Below, in pieces: positions 10,769 through 18,056 of a DNA stretch of 64,000 nucleotides. The notes below the pieces were generated by a model. That model saw only the letters and a list, made by a program, of their open reading frames with translations, was not told where the DNA came from and did no database searches. The DNA is from Nitrospirota bacterium (lineage in GTDB: Bacteria; Nitrospirota; Thermodesulfovibrionia; Thermodesulfovibrionales; Dissulfurispiraceae), in NCBI GenBank assembly GCA_021792185.1, contig JAJYVD010000003.1:1-64000 (forward strand), read 5' to 3'. Both the position numbers and the translations under genes were made by a program. The first letter of the stretch is position 1. Each line of letters starts with the position of its first letter.

Positions 10769-10998
10769 CGGCTGTAAACTGGAAAATTCTTGAATGTATT
10801 TTTGAGCTTTACGGGTTTAAGTATGAGCGCCAAAAGGGAGATCATCGCAGTTATACAAAAGACGGTGTGTTGCGGCCTGTTGTTATCCCTACTTACAAGG
10901 CAGTACAAGTTGACATCATCCTAAATAATATGAGAACTGCAAGAATGGCAAGAGAGGAATACTTCGGGCTGCTGGAAAAGTGTAAGTCCAGAGGATAG
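10756..10998 (+). CDS. hicA: HicA-type mRNA interferase toxin
   Basis: 80 residues of the YcfA/HicA family (double-stranded-RNA-binding-like fold). The catalytic His is in 'QKGDHRSYTKDG', and 'VVIPTYKAVQVDIILNNMR' is the conserved second half. The normal HicA pattern G(S/D)H is present as GDH. It overlaps hicB and forms a type II toxin-antitoxin pair behind tmRNA. Confidence 0.85.
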   Translation: MPRLTAVNWKILECIFELYGFKYERQKGDHRSYTKDGVLRPVVIPTYKAVQVDIILNNMRTARMAREEYFGLLEKCKSRG

Positions 10999-11219
10999 AA
11001 TCCCCGCTTAAAAACATAACCATGCTTGCCCTCATCCGTGGAGAAAAATATTACAGTACATCTTCAAATGAATAATCATTGATTTTATGCGATTTTTCTG
11101 TTTCAAAAATCTTTCGGATGTGCTATATTTTAATTAATTTTCGGAAGATACAACATTTGTTATGCGACCAAATAGAACTAAATATTTCACTTCAGTGCTC
11201 ACGAAAGGGGTAATCCTCC

Positions 11220-11576
11220 ATGTCGAGGTCGAAGCCAAACCTTGAATCTAAGACAACGATAGCGAATCTTCCTATGGTAACGCAAGAACTTGCGCCGGAA
11301 ATACAAACATGCGTCCCCATGGTACAACAATACTTTAAAGATATAAAGGTATATCTTGAGGAGGTCATTGATATAAATAAGGAGATAAATATCATAAATA
11401 AAAAGCTTCATGTAGCGAATATAAGGCTTAAAGCGGAAAATACATCGCTGAAAAATAGAATCAAAACTCTCGAAAAAGAAATATCGGACTGCTCTGAATG
11501 TCAATACGAGAACGACAAAAAACTTATCGAAAAAGCAGAAGAGGCGGGGCGAAATATAAGAAAGAATGATAAATAA
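11220..11576 (+). CDS. Unknown coiled-coil protein
   Basis: 118 residues. The N-terminal third is uncharged (TIANLPMVTQELAPEI); residues 45-110 form a continuous charged coiled coil (INKEINIINKKLHVANIRLK, then TSLKNRIKTLEKEI). One CSEC pair lies near residue 92. It starts at ATG 11220 with AAAGGGG upstream at somewhat long spacing. It overlaps the next gene by 11 bp, so the two act together. No family recognised. Confidence 0.6.
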   Translation: MSRSKPNLESKTTIANLPMVTQELAPEIQTCVPMVQQYFKDIKVYLEEVIDINKEINIINKKLHVANIRLKAENTSLKNRIKTLEKEISDCSECQYENDKKLIEKAEEAGRNIRKNDK

Positions 11577-12264
11577 AAAACTTACTGCTATAGTTCTTAT
11601 TTTCTTCGGCTTGGCCCTCGGTAAAACGGGGCAAATTCTTTATGAAGAATATTATTCTAAGAGAATCAATCAGAAAGCCACCATAACTGCGCCTATTTCA
11701 GCACCCGAACCAGTTCCTGCTAAATTTATTCCTGAAGGTTGGCAGAAATTTTATCCGGGTGGTATTTTCGCCCCGCCCAGTAGTAGTGGTATTTCATTCC
11801 TTTCACCGTGTATGCCTATTTACGAGAAAGTTGATGCAATCGAAAAATCAAAAGATCGAATAATTCAATATGACCATTACGTTTGCTCATCAAATGAGCT
11901 ATCTATCATTTATTATTGGGTTTGGTACGATGAGGGCATAAGCGTTGACCTGAAAGAAGCCATCGATTCTTTAGATAAGCAGTTTAAGTTTAGAATTAAG
12001 ACATTAAATCCTATAGTAATAAATGACTACAAGGGGCAACTTTTAACTGCTACCTATGAAAATAAAAAGGGCTCTGGTACTGTTAAAGGTGTGCTTCTGT
12101 CTGAAAAATCTGAAGTTTGGTCAATCATCATTAACTATCCTCTAAATAGTAATAGTGCAGCTAATACTGTTCAGAGAATAGTAGATTCGATAGAAATAAC
12201 AAAAATTGGAATACATGACCAGTCGCTCAAGAGGGACGCGGCAAAAGGCCGCCGCGCCCCTTAG
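11566..12264 (+). CDS. Unknown exported or membrane-anchored protein
   Basis: 232 residues. N-terminal basic residues and a hydrophobic segment (LTAIVLIFFGLALG) suggest a signal anchor. After a proline-rich linker (APISAPEPVPAK), a periplasmic domain has a single Cys pair in SPCMPIYE and HYVCSSNE, possibly a disulfide. The C-terminal pattern (WSIIINYPLN...VQRIVDSIEI) recalls PsbP/Mog1-like domains, but I cannot assign it. It is translationally coupled to the upstream coiled-coil gene, which may be its cytoplasmic partner. Confidence 0.6.
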   Translation: MINKKLTAIVLIFFGLALGKTGQILYEEYYSKRINQKATITAPISAPEPVPAKFIPEGWQKFYPGGIFAPPSSSGISFLSPCMPIYEKVDAIEKSKDRIIQYDHYVCSSNELSIIYYWVWYDEGISVDLKEAIDSLDKQFKFRIKTLNPIVINDYKGQLLTATYENKKGSGTVKGVLLSEKSEVWSIIINYPLNSNSAANTVQRIVDSIEITKIGIHDQSLKRDAAKGRRAP

Positions 12265-12373
12265 CTTTCACTCTATGTATAAATAAGGCACTGCACAAGA
12301 TCAACTGAAATGCCGCATCGGTATTTCGGTAGGTAAATGGTAAAATATAAAAAAATAAGAGGAGGTGTAAGCC

Positions 12374-12595
12374 ATGAAAAAAATATCAGCAACCGATACT
12401 CTTGAGTTGTCTATCCCTGAAAGAATTCAACTGGTTGAGGATATATGGGACACGATAGCCGCAGGGGCTGATGCTGTAGAACTGAGCGAGGAAGAAAAAA
12501 GAATAATAGATGCCCGGCTCGAAGCATATCACAAAAATCCTAACGAGGGCTCTGCATGGGAGGATGTTATAAAGAGAATCACGAGTAAACAATGA
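12374..12595 (+). CDS. Addiction-module antitoxin (TIGR02574-like)
   Basis: 73 residues beginning with the typical 'LELSIPERIQLVEDIWDTIA' and ending with YHKNPNEGSAWEDVIKRI, the layout of the putative addiction-module component family that pairs with ParE/RelE toxins. AGGAGG stands upstream of the ATG. The stop overlaps the toxin start by 4 bp. It probably represses its own operon. Confidence 0.88.
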   Translation: MKKISATDTLELSIPERIQLVEDIWDTIAAGADAVELSEEEKRIIDARLEAYHKNPNEGSAWEDVIKRITSKQ

Positions 12596-12903
12596 AATAT
12601 CGCCTTATAATCAGGCCGGAGGCTGAAGCCGATTTAGCCGATGCATTTTCATGGTATGAGGATAAGAGGCGAGGACTGGGCTATGATTTCCTCTTACAAG
12701 TCGAAGTTGGATTAAAACATATAGAAAAAGCTCCTGAGACACATCCGATAAGCTATCAGGGAACGAGAAAATACCTCACCAAAAGGTTTCCATACAAAAT
12801 AGTCTATATCTTAGATCGGGAAACAGTAGTTGTTCTGGCAATTCTTCACGGAAAAAGAAGCGAAGAATTGCTAAAAGAAAGAATAGAATCCTCAAAGCAG
12901 TAA
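12592..12903 (+). CDS. ParE/RelE-superfamily toxin
   Basis: 103 residues: MKYRLIIRPEAEADLADAFSWYEDKR (read in parts), GLGYDFL, then FPYKIVYILDRETVVVLAIL and HGKRSEE. This is the plasmid-stabilisation ParE/RelE fold. Many ParE proteins act on gyrase and RelE proteins on ribosome-bound mRNA; which applies here cannot be told from sequence alone. Second gene of the pair. Confidence 0.88.
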   Translation: MKYRLIIRPEAEADLADAFSWYEDKRRGLGYDFLLQVEVGLKHIEKAPETHPISYQGTRKYLTKRFPYKIVYILDRETVVVLAILHGKRSEELLKERIESSKQ

Positions 12904-12973
12904 AAAATCCTCCTTAAAGCCCCTCTCTTTTATCCCGATAACTAAAGCAAGAAGGGATTTAAGGGGGCCGCTG

Positions 12974-13120
12974 ATGGAACACCAAAAGGTAAAAGAAATC
13001 ATATCTATCCTCATGGAAAGCTCCCTTTATTTCGACTTCTCGCCGGAAGAAAGATTAAAACTTGTCAGGCGGTTGGCGGCTCAGGTCAACTGGATCGAAA
13101 CCCAGCCCGGCCTGATATAA
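12974..13120 (+). CDS. Small unknown protein (48 residues)
   Basis: A complete small frame MEHQKVKEIISILMESSLYF... ends ...QVNWIETQPGLI. AAGGGGG lies five to ten bases before the ATG. Composition and frame look coding: an amphipathic helix, then 'FSPEERLKLVRRLAAQVNW'. It sits between the ParE-type toxin and the cobalamin riboswitch promoter. No family recognised. Confidence 0.55.
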   Translation: MEHQKVKEIISILMESSLYFDFSPEERLKLVRRLAAQVNWIETQPGLI

Positions 13121-13148
13121 AAAAACCCTGTTTTTTATTCCATTCGCC

Positions 13149-13179
13149 TTGACATTTCCAGCAACCAATCGGATAAAAT
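13149..13179 (+). promoter_or_regulatory. Promoter of the cobU operon
   Basis: TTGACA at 13149-13154; an AT-rich -10 region (GATAAAAT, 13172-13179) follows at 17-19 bp. Transcription would start just before the cobalamin riboswitch. Confidence 0.6.
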
Positions 13180-13185
13180 AGACGC

Positions 13186-13340
13186 ATTCAGGTGCCGAAA
13201 GGCGTAATAGGGAATCCTGTTGGATTCAGGAGCGGTCCCGCCGCTGTAACCGGAGACAAAAACCGACTAAGCCACTGCCCCAAAGGGTGGGAAGGCCGGT
13301 GAGTAGAGTGAACCGGGAGCCAGAAGACCTGCCTGAAAGA
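13186..13340 (+). promoter_or_regulatory. Cobalamin (B12) riboswitch 1
   Basis: Contains the conserved elements in order: GGTGCCG start, GGGAATC, the GGAGCGGTCCCGCCGCTGTA core (P3/P4 region), ACCGGAG, CCACTG, GGGAAGG, and the B12 box GAGCCAGAAGACCTGCCT near 13314-13333. It is followed by an intrinsic terminator at 13407-13438 just before cobU, so the switch most likely acts by transcription termination when adenosylcobalamin is abundant. Confidence 0.95.
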
Positions 13341-13406
13341 CTCGTAACGGGTAACAAGCAAATGCCTTCTCGTGGAGGAAGGCGGGGATGAAGGAAACAG
13401 GGTGCA

Positions 13407-13438
13407 ATCCTCAGGGCATATTGCTCTGGGGATTTTTT
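13407..13438 (+). terminator. Riboswitch-controlled intrinsic terminator before cobU
   Basis: ATCCTCAG (13407-13414) pairs with CTGGGGAT (13426-13433) with one G-U, followed by six T. It ends about 15 bases before the TTG start of cobU, the position expected for the expression platform of riboswitch 1. Confidence 0.85.
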
Positions 13439-13454
13439 GTTTTGGAGGACTGAA

Positions 13455-13967
13455 TTGATAACATTCATTATCGGCGGGGCGCGGAGCGGCAAAAGCAGGT
13501 TTGCGCTTGAGAAGGCGTCCCTCCATTCAGGCAAAAAAGCTTATATCGCCACTGCTCAGGCATTGGATAATGAGATGAAAGAGCGCATCGAAAAGCATAA
13601 AAAAGAGCGTTCGGAAGAGTGGATAACAATCGAAGAGCCGCTTAATATCACGGCGCTGATTAAAAATATCCATGCGCAATATGATGTAATCCTTATCGAC
13701 TGCCTGACCCTCTGGCTTTCGAATCTGATGCTTGCCGGTAAAGACATCGAAACGGAAATAGAGACTTTTTGCAGTTCGCTGTCCACTGTCCAATGTTCAC
13801 TGTTCACTGTCTCTAATGAGGTAGGAATGGGGATTGTGCCGGATAATGAACTATCCAGGAAGTTCAGGGACACGGCAGGCTATCTGAACCAAAAGGTCGC
13901 AGGCATTGCGAATGAAGTATATTCTGTAACAGCGGGGATTCCTTTAAGAATAAAGCAGGAGGCATAA
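13455..13967 (+). CDS. cobU: Adenosylcobinamide kinase / adenosylcobinamide-phosphate guanylyltransferase
   Basis: 170 residues. Phosphorylates adenosylcobinamide and then adds GMP to form adenosylcobinamide-GDP. The P-loop GGARSGKS lies at the N-terminus, with IDCLTLWLSNL and SNEVGMGIVP as further signatures. The start is TTG 13455 with GGAGG six to seven bases upstream. A tandem array of six 7-bp words at 13774-13815 encodes about 14 residues (CSSLSTVQCSLFTV) just before the SNEVG motif; the frame stays open and the length is normal. Confidence 0.95.
   Translation: MITFIIGGARSGKSRFALEKASLHSGKKAYIATAQALDNEMKERIEKHKKERSEEWITIEEPLNITALIKNIHAQYDVILIDCLTLWLSNLMLAGKDIETEIETFCSSLSTVQCSLFTVSNEVGMGIVPDNELSRKFRDTAGYLNQKVAGIANEVYSVTAGIPLRIKQEA
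13774..13815 (+). repeat. 7-bp tandem array inside cobU
   Basis: Six units of 7 bp (GTTCGCT, GTCCACT, GTCCAAT, GTTCACT, GTTCACT, GTCTCTA) total 42 bp, a multiple of three. They are translated as part of CobU. Confidence 0.8.
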
Positions 13968-13970
13968 AAA

Positions 13971-15026
13971 ATGGATTTGCTTAGCAAGACGCTGAAAAAT
14001 ATCAAACCGGTGGACGGTGAATGGTACGAGTCCGCGCAGAAGCACCTCGACAACCTCACAAAACCCGTAGGAAGTCTCGGAAGGCTCGAGGAGTTCGCAA
14101 GAAGGCTTGTTGCCATTGCGGCAAACAACAGTCCTCTGCTGGACAAGAAAGTAATCTTTACGTTTGCGGGAGATCACGGCGTCACCGAAGAAGGCGTATC
14201 TGCGTTTCCTAAAGAGGTCACCCCGCAGATGGTGCTAAATTTCCTCAGAGGCGGCGCAGGGATAAATGTCCTTGCGAGGCACGCCGGAGCCGAGGTCATA
14301 GTTGTGGATATAGGCGTTGACCACGATTTCGGAGAGGTAGACGGTCTCGTGAAAATGAAGGTGGTAAAAGGCACGAAAAACTTCGCTAAGGGCCCTGCAA
14401 TGACGAAAGATGAAGCACTGAAATGCATAGAAACAGGGATCGAGCTTGCCGAAGGATATGCAAAAAAGGGATATAAAATATTCGGCACCGGCGATATGGG
14501 GATAGGCAACACTACGCCTTCAAGCGCTATTGCATCGATTCTCACCGGCAAGCCGGTTGCAGAGGTTACAGGCAAAGGCACAGGCATAACCGACGAATCG
14601 CTGAAAAATAAGATCAGAGTAATCGAAGACGGCATAAAATTGAATAAGCCCTATCCGAAAGATGCCGTTGATGTTCTTTCAAAAGTAGGCGGCGCTGAGA
14701 TAGGAGGCATCGCCGGATTGGTGCTGGGAGCGGCGGCGAACAGAATACCCGTCGTCATTGACGGTTTTATCTCTACCGCGGGAGCGCTCATCGCTTACTG
14801 CATCAAGCCGGAGGTTAAGGATTACATGTTTGCAGCCCATAATTCCGTGGAAATAGGACACAAGGCAATACTCGACAAAATGGGATTAAGACCGATACTT
14901 GACCTTGATTTAAGGCTCGGAGAAGGAACAGGAGCGGCATTGGCGATGCTCATGATAGAGGCGGGATTGAGAATCTATAAAGAGATGGCGACCTTCGGCG
15001 AGGCCGGGGTTTCAGAAAAAGCTTAG
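13971..15026 (+). CDS. cobT: Nicotinate-nucleotide:dimethylbenzimidazole phosphoribosyltransferase
   Basis: 351 residues. Activates the lower-ligand base by forming alpha-ribazole phosphate from nicotinate mononucleotide. Recognised by '[18 protein letters not shown]', [37 protein letters not shown] and the catalytic Glu in [12 protein letters not shown] near the C-terminus. Three bases after cobU; no internal repeat was noticed. Confidence 0.97.
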   Translation: MDLLSKTLKNIKPVDGEWYESAQKHLDNLTKPVGSLGRLEEFARRLVAIAANNSPLLDKKVIFTFAGDHGVTEEGVSAFPKEVTPQMVLNFLRGGAGINVLARHAGAEVIVVDIGVDHDFGEVDGLVKMKVVKGTKNFAKGPAMTKDEALKCIETGIELAEGYAKKGYKIFGTGDMGIGNTTPSSAIASILTGKPVAEVTGKGTGITDESLKNKIRVIEDGIKLNKPYPKDAVDVLSKVGGAEIGGIAGLVLGAAANRIPVVIDGFISTAGALIAYCIKPEVKDYMFAAHNSVEIGHKAILDKMGLRPILDLDLRLGEGTGAALAMLMIEAGLRIYKEMATFGEAGVSEKA

Positions 15027-15050
15027 AGTTCATTCAGAGTTAGGAGTTAA

Positions 15051-15860
15051 ATGATAAAACAGATGTTGATTGCGTTTCAGTTCCTGACGATAATCCCGGT
15101 TAAAACCGATACGGCTGCGGATGAGGCCGATATAGCCAAAAGCGCGTCTTTTTTCGTCATAGTCGGGTTGATTCAGGGGATTTTGCTTATAGCAGTCGAT
15201 TACGGAGCGGGCTTATTATTCCATCAGGAACTCGTCATATGCCTCGTAATCCTTACGTCCGTGCTCTTAAACGGAGCATTCCATATCGATGGGCTTTCAG
15301 ACACCTTTGACGCGCTCGCTGTTAAATCATCCGGCGACATCGACGCGGACAGAAAGAAAAGGCTCGCTGTGATGAAAGATTCGGCCGCCGGGCCTATCGG
15401 CGCGGCTGCGATAATCTTTTCTCTCGGACTGAAATATGCCGCGCTTAAGAACCTGTCGCATTTTCTGCCATTTATCTATTACTCGTCATTGCTTTTTATG
15501 CCGATGTTTTCCAAATGGGCGATGGTTGTATCCACGCTCCACGGTAAAGCGGCGCGGCAAGATGGATTAGGGAAAATCTTTCTAAACAAAACCGGATTCA
15601 AAGAGTTTGCGATTTCTACCGTGCTTCTTATCCTGATAATAATATCGCTGCAGACGCTCGCAAGCCGTTATGCCTTTGAAAATCAGTATGCCTTTTATGC
15701 GATTTTCTCAGTCGTGCTGTATTCTTTCTGTTTTACGTCCGTTTATTTTTTTAATAAAAAATTCGGCGGTCTTACCGGCGATACTCTCGGAGCAGTCAGC
15801 GAGCTTGCGGAGATAATATTTTTATTGGCGACGATAACATGGTCACGACTCTATATTTAG
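15051..15860 (+). CDS. cobS: Adenosylcobinamide-GDP ribazoletransferase (cobalamin synthase)
   Basis: 269 residues, an integral membrane enzyme that joins adenosylcobinamide-GDP to alpha-ribazole (phosphate). FQFLTIIPVK at the N-terminus and GAFHIDGLSDTFDAL with the metal-binding acidic residues are diagnostic; several hydrophobic helices follow. The gene overlaps cobC by 22 bp. The short cobT-cobS gap carries 7-bp-like words (AGAGTTC, AGAGTTA, GGAGTTA; about 15024-15050). Confidence 0.95.
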   Translation: MIKQMLIAFQFLTIIPVKTDTAADEADIAKSASFFVIVGLIQGILLIAVDYGAGLLFHQELVICLVILTSVLLNGAFHIDGLSDTFDALAVKSSGDIDADRKKRLAVMKDSAAGPIGAAAIIFSLGLKYAALKNLSHFLPFIYYSSLLFMPMFSKWAMVVSTLHGKAARQDGLGKIFLNKTGFKEFAISTVLLILIIISLQTLASRYAFENQYAFYAIFSVVLYSFCFTSVYFFNKKFGGLTGDTLGAVSELAEIIFLLATITWSRLYI

Positions 15861-16543
15861 TCAGGCACGGCGCAACCGAAGGAAGCGAGGTAAAGCGCTA
15901 TAAAGGGAGCATTGACGTTCCAATGTCCGAAAAAGGGATTGCTCAGGTCGAAAAGGCGTCTGTTTTTATTAGTACTGAAGTGCTGAAGCGCGGAAGCGCG
16001 GAAGCAACTTCTGAACTTGCTGCTGTTTATACATCGCCTCTAAACAGGGCATTAAAGAGCGCCGAGATAATCGCAAGGCCGCATAATTTAACCCCTGTCG
16101 TAATAAACGATCTGCGCGAGAGGAGCTTCGGAGTTTGGGAAGGCATGTCGTTCAACGAAATCAGGGAACAGTACCCAGAAGCGTTCGAGACGTGGGCGAA
16201 CAATCCGTTGAAATACAGCCCGGTGGGAGGAGAAAGCACTCTCGAAGTGAGAGATAGAGTAATAAATGCGCTCGAAAAAATCATTAACTCCCATAACGGC
16301 GAGGGGACTGTCCCAGATTTACGGACTAAGCAAAGCGGAGTCGTAGAATCGGGACTGTCCCCGGCAATAAGCATAGCGATAGCAGCGCACGGAGGAGTCA
16401 ATAGGATAATACTCTGCCATGTTATAGGTATCCCTCTCGAAAACATATTCAGGATAGAGCAGGATAACGCGGCAGTAAATATCATCGAATTCTGGGACAA
16501 ATATCCGGTTGTAAAACTTTTAAATGGAGTTGCCATTGGCTAA
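15839..16543 (+). CDS. cobC: Alpha-ribazole phosphatase (histidine phosphatase family)
   Basis: 234 residues. RHG motif LVRHGATEG at the N-terminus, catalytic second His in AAHGG near residue 181, and SERSFGVWEG-like 'LRERSFGVWEGMSFNEI' in the middle. Removes the phosphate from alpha-ribazole phosphate or adenosylcobalamin phosphate. Two insertions enlarge it: an 8-bp array at 15975-16016 (encoding LKRGSAEATSELA) and a 60-bp palindromic element at 16303-16362 (encoding GTVPDLRTKQSGVVESGLSP). Both are in frame. Confidence 0.9.
   Translation: MVTTLYLVRHGATEGSEVKRYKGSIDVPMSEKGIAQVEKASVFISTEVLKRGSAEATSELAAVYTSPLNRALKSAEIIARPHNLTPVVINDLRERSFGVWEGMSFNEIREQYPEAFETWANNPLKYSPVGGESTLEVRDRVINALEKIINSHNGEGTVPDLRTKQSGVVESGLSPAISIAIAAHGGVNRIILCHVIGIPLENIFRIEQDNAAVNIIEFWDKYPVVKLLNGVAIG
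15975..16016 (+). repeat. 8-bp array of GCGCGGAA type inside cobC
   Basis: Words GTGCTGAA, GCGCGGAA, GCGCGGAA, GCAACTTC in tandem, in frame. Similar words recur in cbiA (20565-20628) and, inverted, in cbiG-cbiH (36991-37022). Confidence 0.7.
16303..16362 (+). repeat. Palindromic element copy A (GGGGACTGTCCC family), in frame in cobC
   Basis: 60 bp beginning GGGGACTGTCCCAGATTTACGG and ending CGTAGAATCGGGACTGTCCCC (read in parts). The two ends are imperfect inverse copies, and each terminus carries the small palindrome GGGACTGTCCC. Twenty codons are added to CobC between the central region and AAHGG. Confidence 0.85.
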
Positions 16544-18056
16544 GGCATTAATGATTCAGGGCACAGGCTCGGGAGCGGGAAAAAGCCTCATCACCGCAGC
16601 CCTGTGCAGGATATTCAGGGACGAAGGCATAAATGTAGCGCCATTCAAGGCGCAGAACATGGCCTTGAATTCCTACATAACAGCGGAGGGGGCGGAGATA
16701 GGAAGGGCGCAGGCATTGCAGGCAGAGGCGGCAAGAATAGAGCCGGCAGCGGATATGAATCCGGTATTACTGAAGGCTTCGGGGGAAATGGGCTCTCAGG
16801 TGATTATTCATGGAAGGGTTCATTCGAATATGAAGGCTCAGGAATATTATGCCTTTAAAAAAACGGCGTGGGCTGCGGTCAAAGAATCCTTTGACAGGCT
16901 TTCTCAAAGGCACGACCTTATAATTATGGAAGGCGCCGGAAGCCCGGCAGAGATTAATCTCATGGATGTCGATATCGTAAACATGTCCGCGGCCAAATAC
17001 GCGAAGGCGCCGGTAATCCTGGTCGGAGACATAGACAAAGGAGGCGTTTTCGCTTCGATTTATGGGACGGTAAAGCTGCTCGGAAGGAGCGGCAAACACA
17101 TAAAAGGATTTGTGATAAATAAATTCAGAGGCGACGCCGAAATACTCAAACCCGGACTCGATATGATAAGGGACAAAACGGGAAAGCCGGTGATAGGAGT
17201 GCTTCCTTACATAAAAGAAATATGCCTGCCTGAAGAAGACGGGCTCTCCCTTCAGAAAATTTCAAATTTCAGATTTCAAATTTCAAATAATGAGAAAATA
17301 AAAATTGTCATAGTCAGGCTGCAATACATCGCCAACTTCACCGACTTCGACCCCTTCGCGCATGAACCGGACGTGGATCTCGTTTATTCATCAAATCCAT
17401 CTGACATAGAAAACGCGGATATCGTAATCATTCCCGGCTCGAAAAATACCGTAAAAGACCTTATACTTTTAAAAGAAACCGGTCTCGATGAGAGCATAAA
17501 GCGGGCGTGTTCAAAGGGCGTACGGATTATAGGCATGTGCGGCGGCTACCAGATGCTCGGCAAAAAAATATATGACCCTTATTGCGTTGAAAGCAAACAC
17601 AAAGAGATCGACGGCATCGGTCTTTTGAATATAGAAACGACCTTCGACAAAACAAAGACAACATCTCAGGTAGAGGCAACGTTGGTTCGGAACTCAGAGT
17701 TCGGAGTTCAGAGTTTAGGCAATACAAAATTAAGGGGCTATGAGATACATATGGGAGTCAGCAAGGGGGATATAGGTCTATTCAGAATAAATCGTTCAAG
17801 CGGTTTGAACGGTTCTGATTATATGGTGGACGGCTCGATGAACGGCAACTGCTGGGGAACTTATATTCACGGCATTTTTGATAACGACACGTTCAGAAGA
17901 GAAATCATAGATCAAGCACGGAAAGCAAAGGGACTCGACACTCTGAATTCTACAACGTCATACCCTGGCATCAAAGACAGAGCCATCGACAGCCTCGCAT
18001 CCATAGTAAGAGAGAATATCGACATGAATTTCATAAAAAGGATTATAGGCTTATGA
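16524..18056 (+). CDS. cobQ: Cobyric acid synthase (amidates positions b, d, e, g)
   Basis: 510 residues, glutamine- and ATP-dependent. The N-terminal half has the MinD-like P-loop GTGSGAGKSLI and 'PFKAQNMALNSYITAEGAEI', and the C-terminal half is a GATase-like domain with Cys in GMCGGYQMLG and a late His (GTYIHGIFDND). Two tandem 7-bp arrays lie inside: 17260-17287 in the linker just before the GATase domain (IKIVIVRLQYIANFTD) and 17684-17718. Overlaps cobC by 20 bp and cbiB by 4 bp. Confidence 0.96.
   Translation: MELPLAKALMIQGTGSGAGKSLITAALCRIFRDEGINVAPFKAQNMALNSYITAEGAEIGRAQALQAEAARIEPAADMNPVLLKASGEMGSQVIIHGRVHSNMKAQEYYAFKKTAWAAVKESFDRLSQRHDLIIMEGAGSPAEINLMDVDIVNMSAAKYAKAPVILVGDIDKGGVFASIYGTVKLLGRSGKHIKGFVINKFRGDAEILKPGLDMIRDKTGKPVIGVLPYIKEICLPEEDGLSLQKISNFRFQISNNEKIKIVIVRLQYIANFTDFDPFAHEPDVDLVYSSNPSDIENADIVIIPGSKNTVKDLILLKETGLDESIKRACSKGVRIIGMCGGYQMLGKKIYDPYCVESKHKEIDGIGLLNIETTFDKTKTTSQVEATLVRNSEFGVQSLGNTKLRGYEIHMGVSKGDIGLFRINRSSGLNGSDYMVDGSMNGNCWGTYIHGIFDNDTFRREIIDQARKAKGLDTLNSTTSYPGIKDRAIDSLASIVRENIDMNFIKRIIGL
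17260..17287 (+). repeat. 7-bp array TTTCAAA inside cobQ (interdomain linker)
   Basis: TTTCAAA, TTTCAGA, TTTCAAA, TTTCAAA. Encodes the segment ISNFRFQISN directly before the GATase domain. Confidence 0.8.
17684..17718 (+). repeat. 7-bp array AGTTCAG inside cobQ
   Basis: GGTTCGG, AACTCAG, AGTTCGG, AGTTCAG, AGTTTAG. Five units, in frame, encoding VRNSEFGVQSLG. Confidence 0.75.

Noticed and set aside
13188-13534. Long frames on the - strand opposite the cobalamin riboswitch and cobU start
   Set aside because: They run across conserved riboswitch elements and the cobU ribosome site; their compositions are those of antisense shadows.
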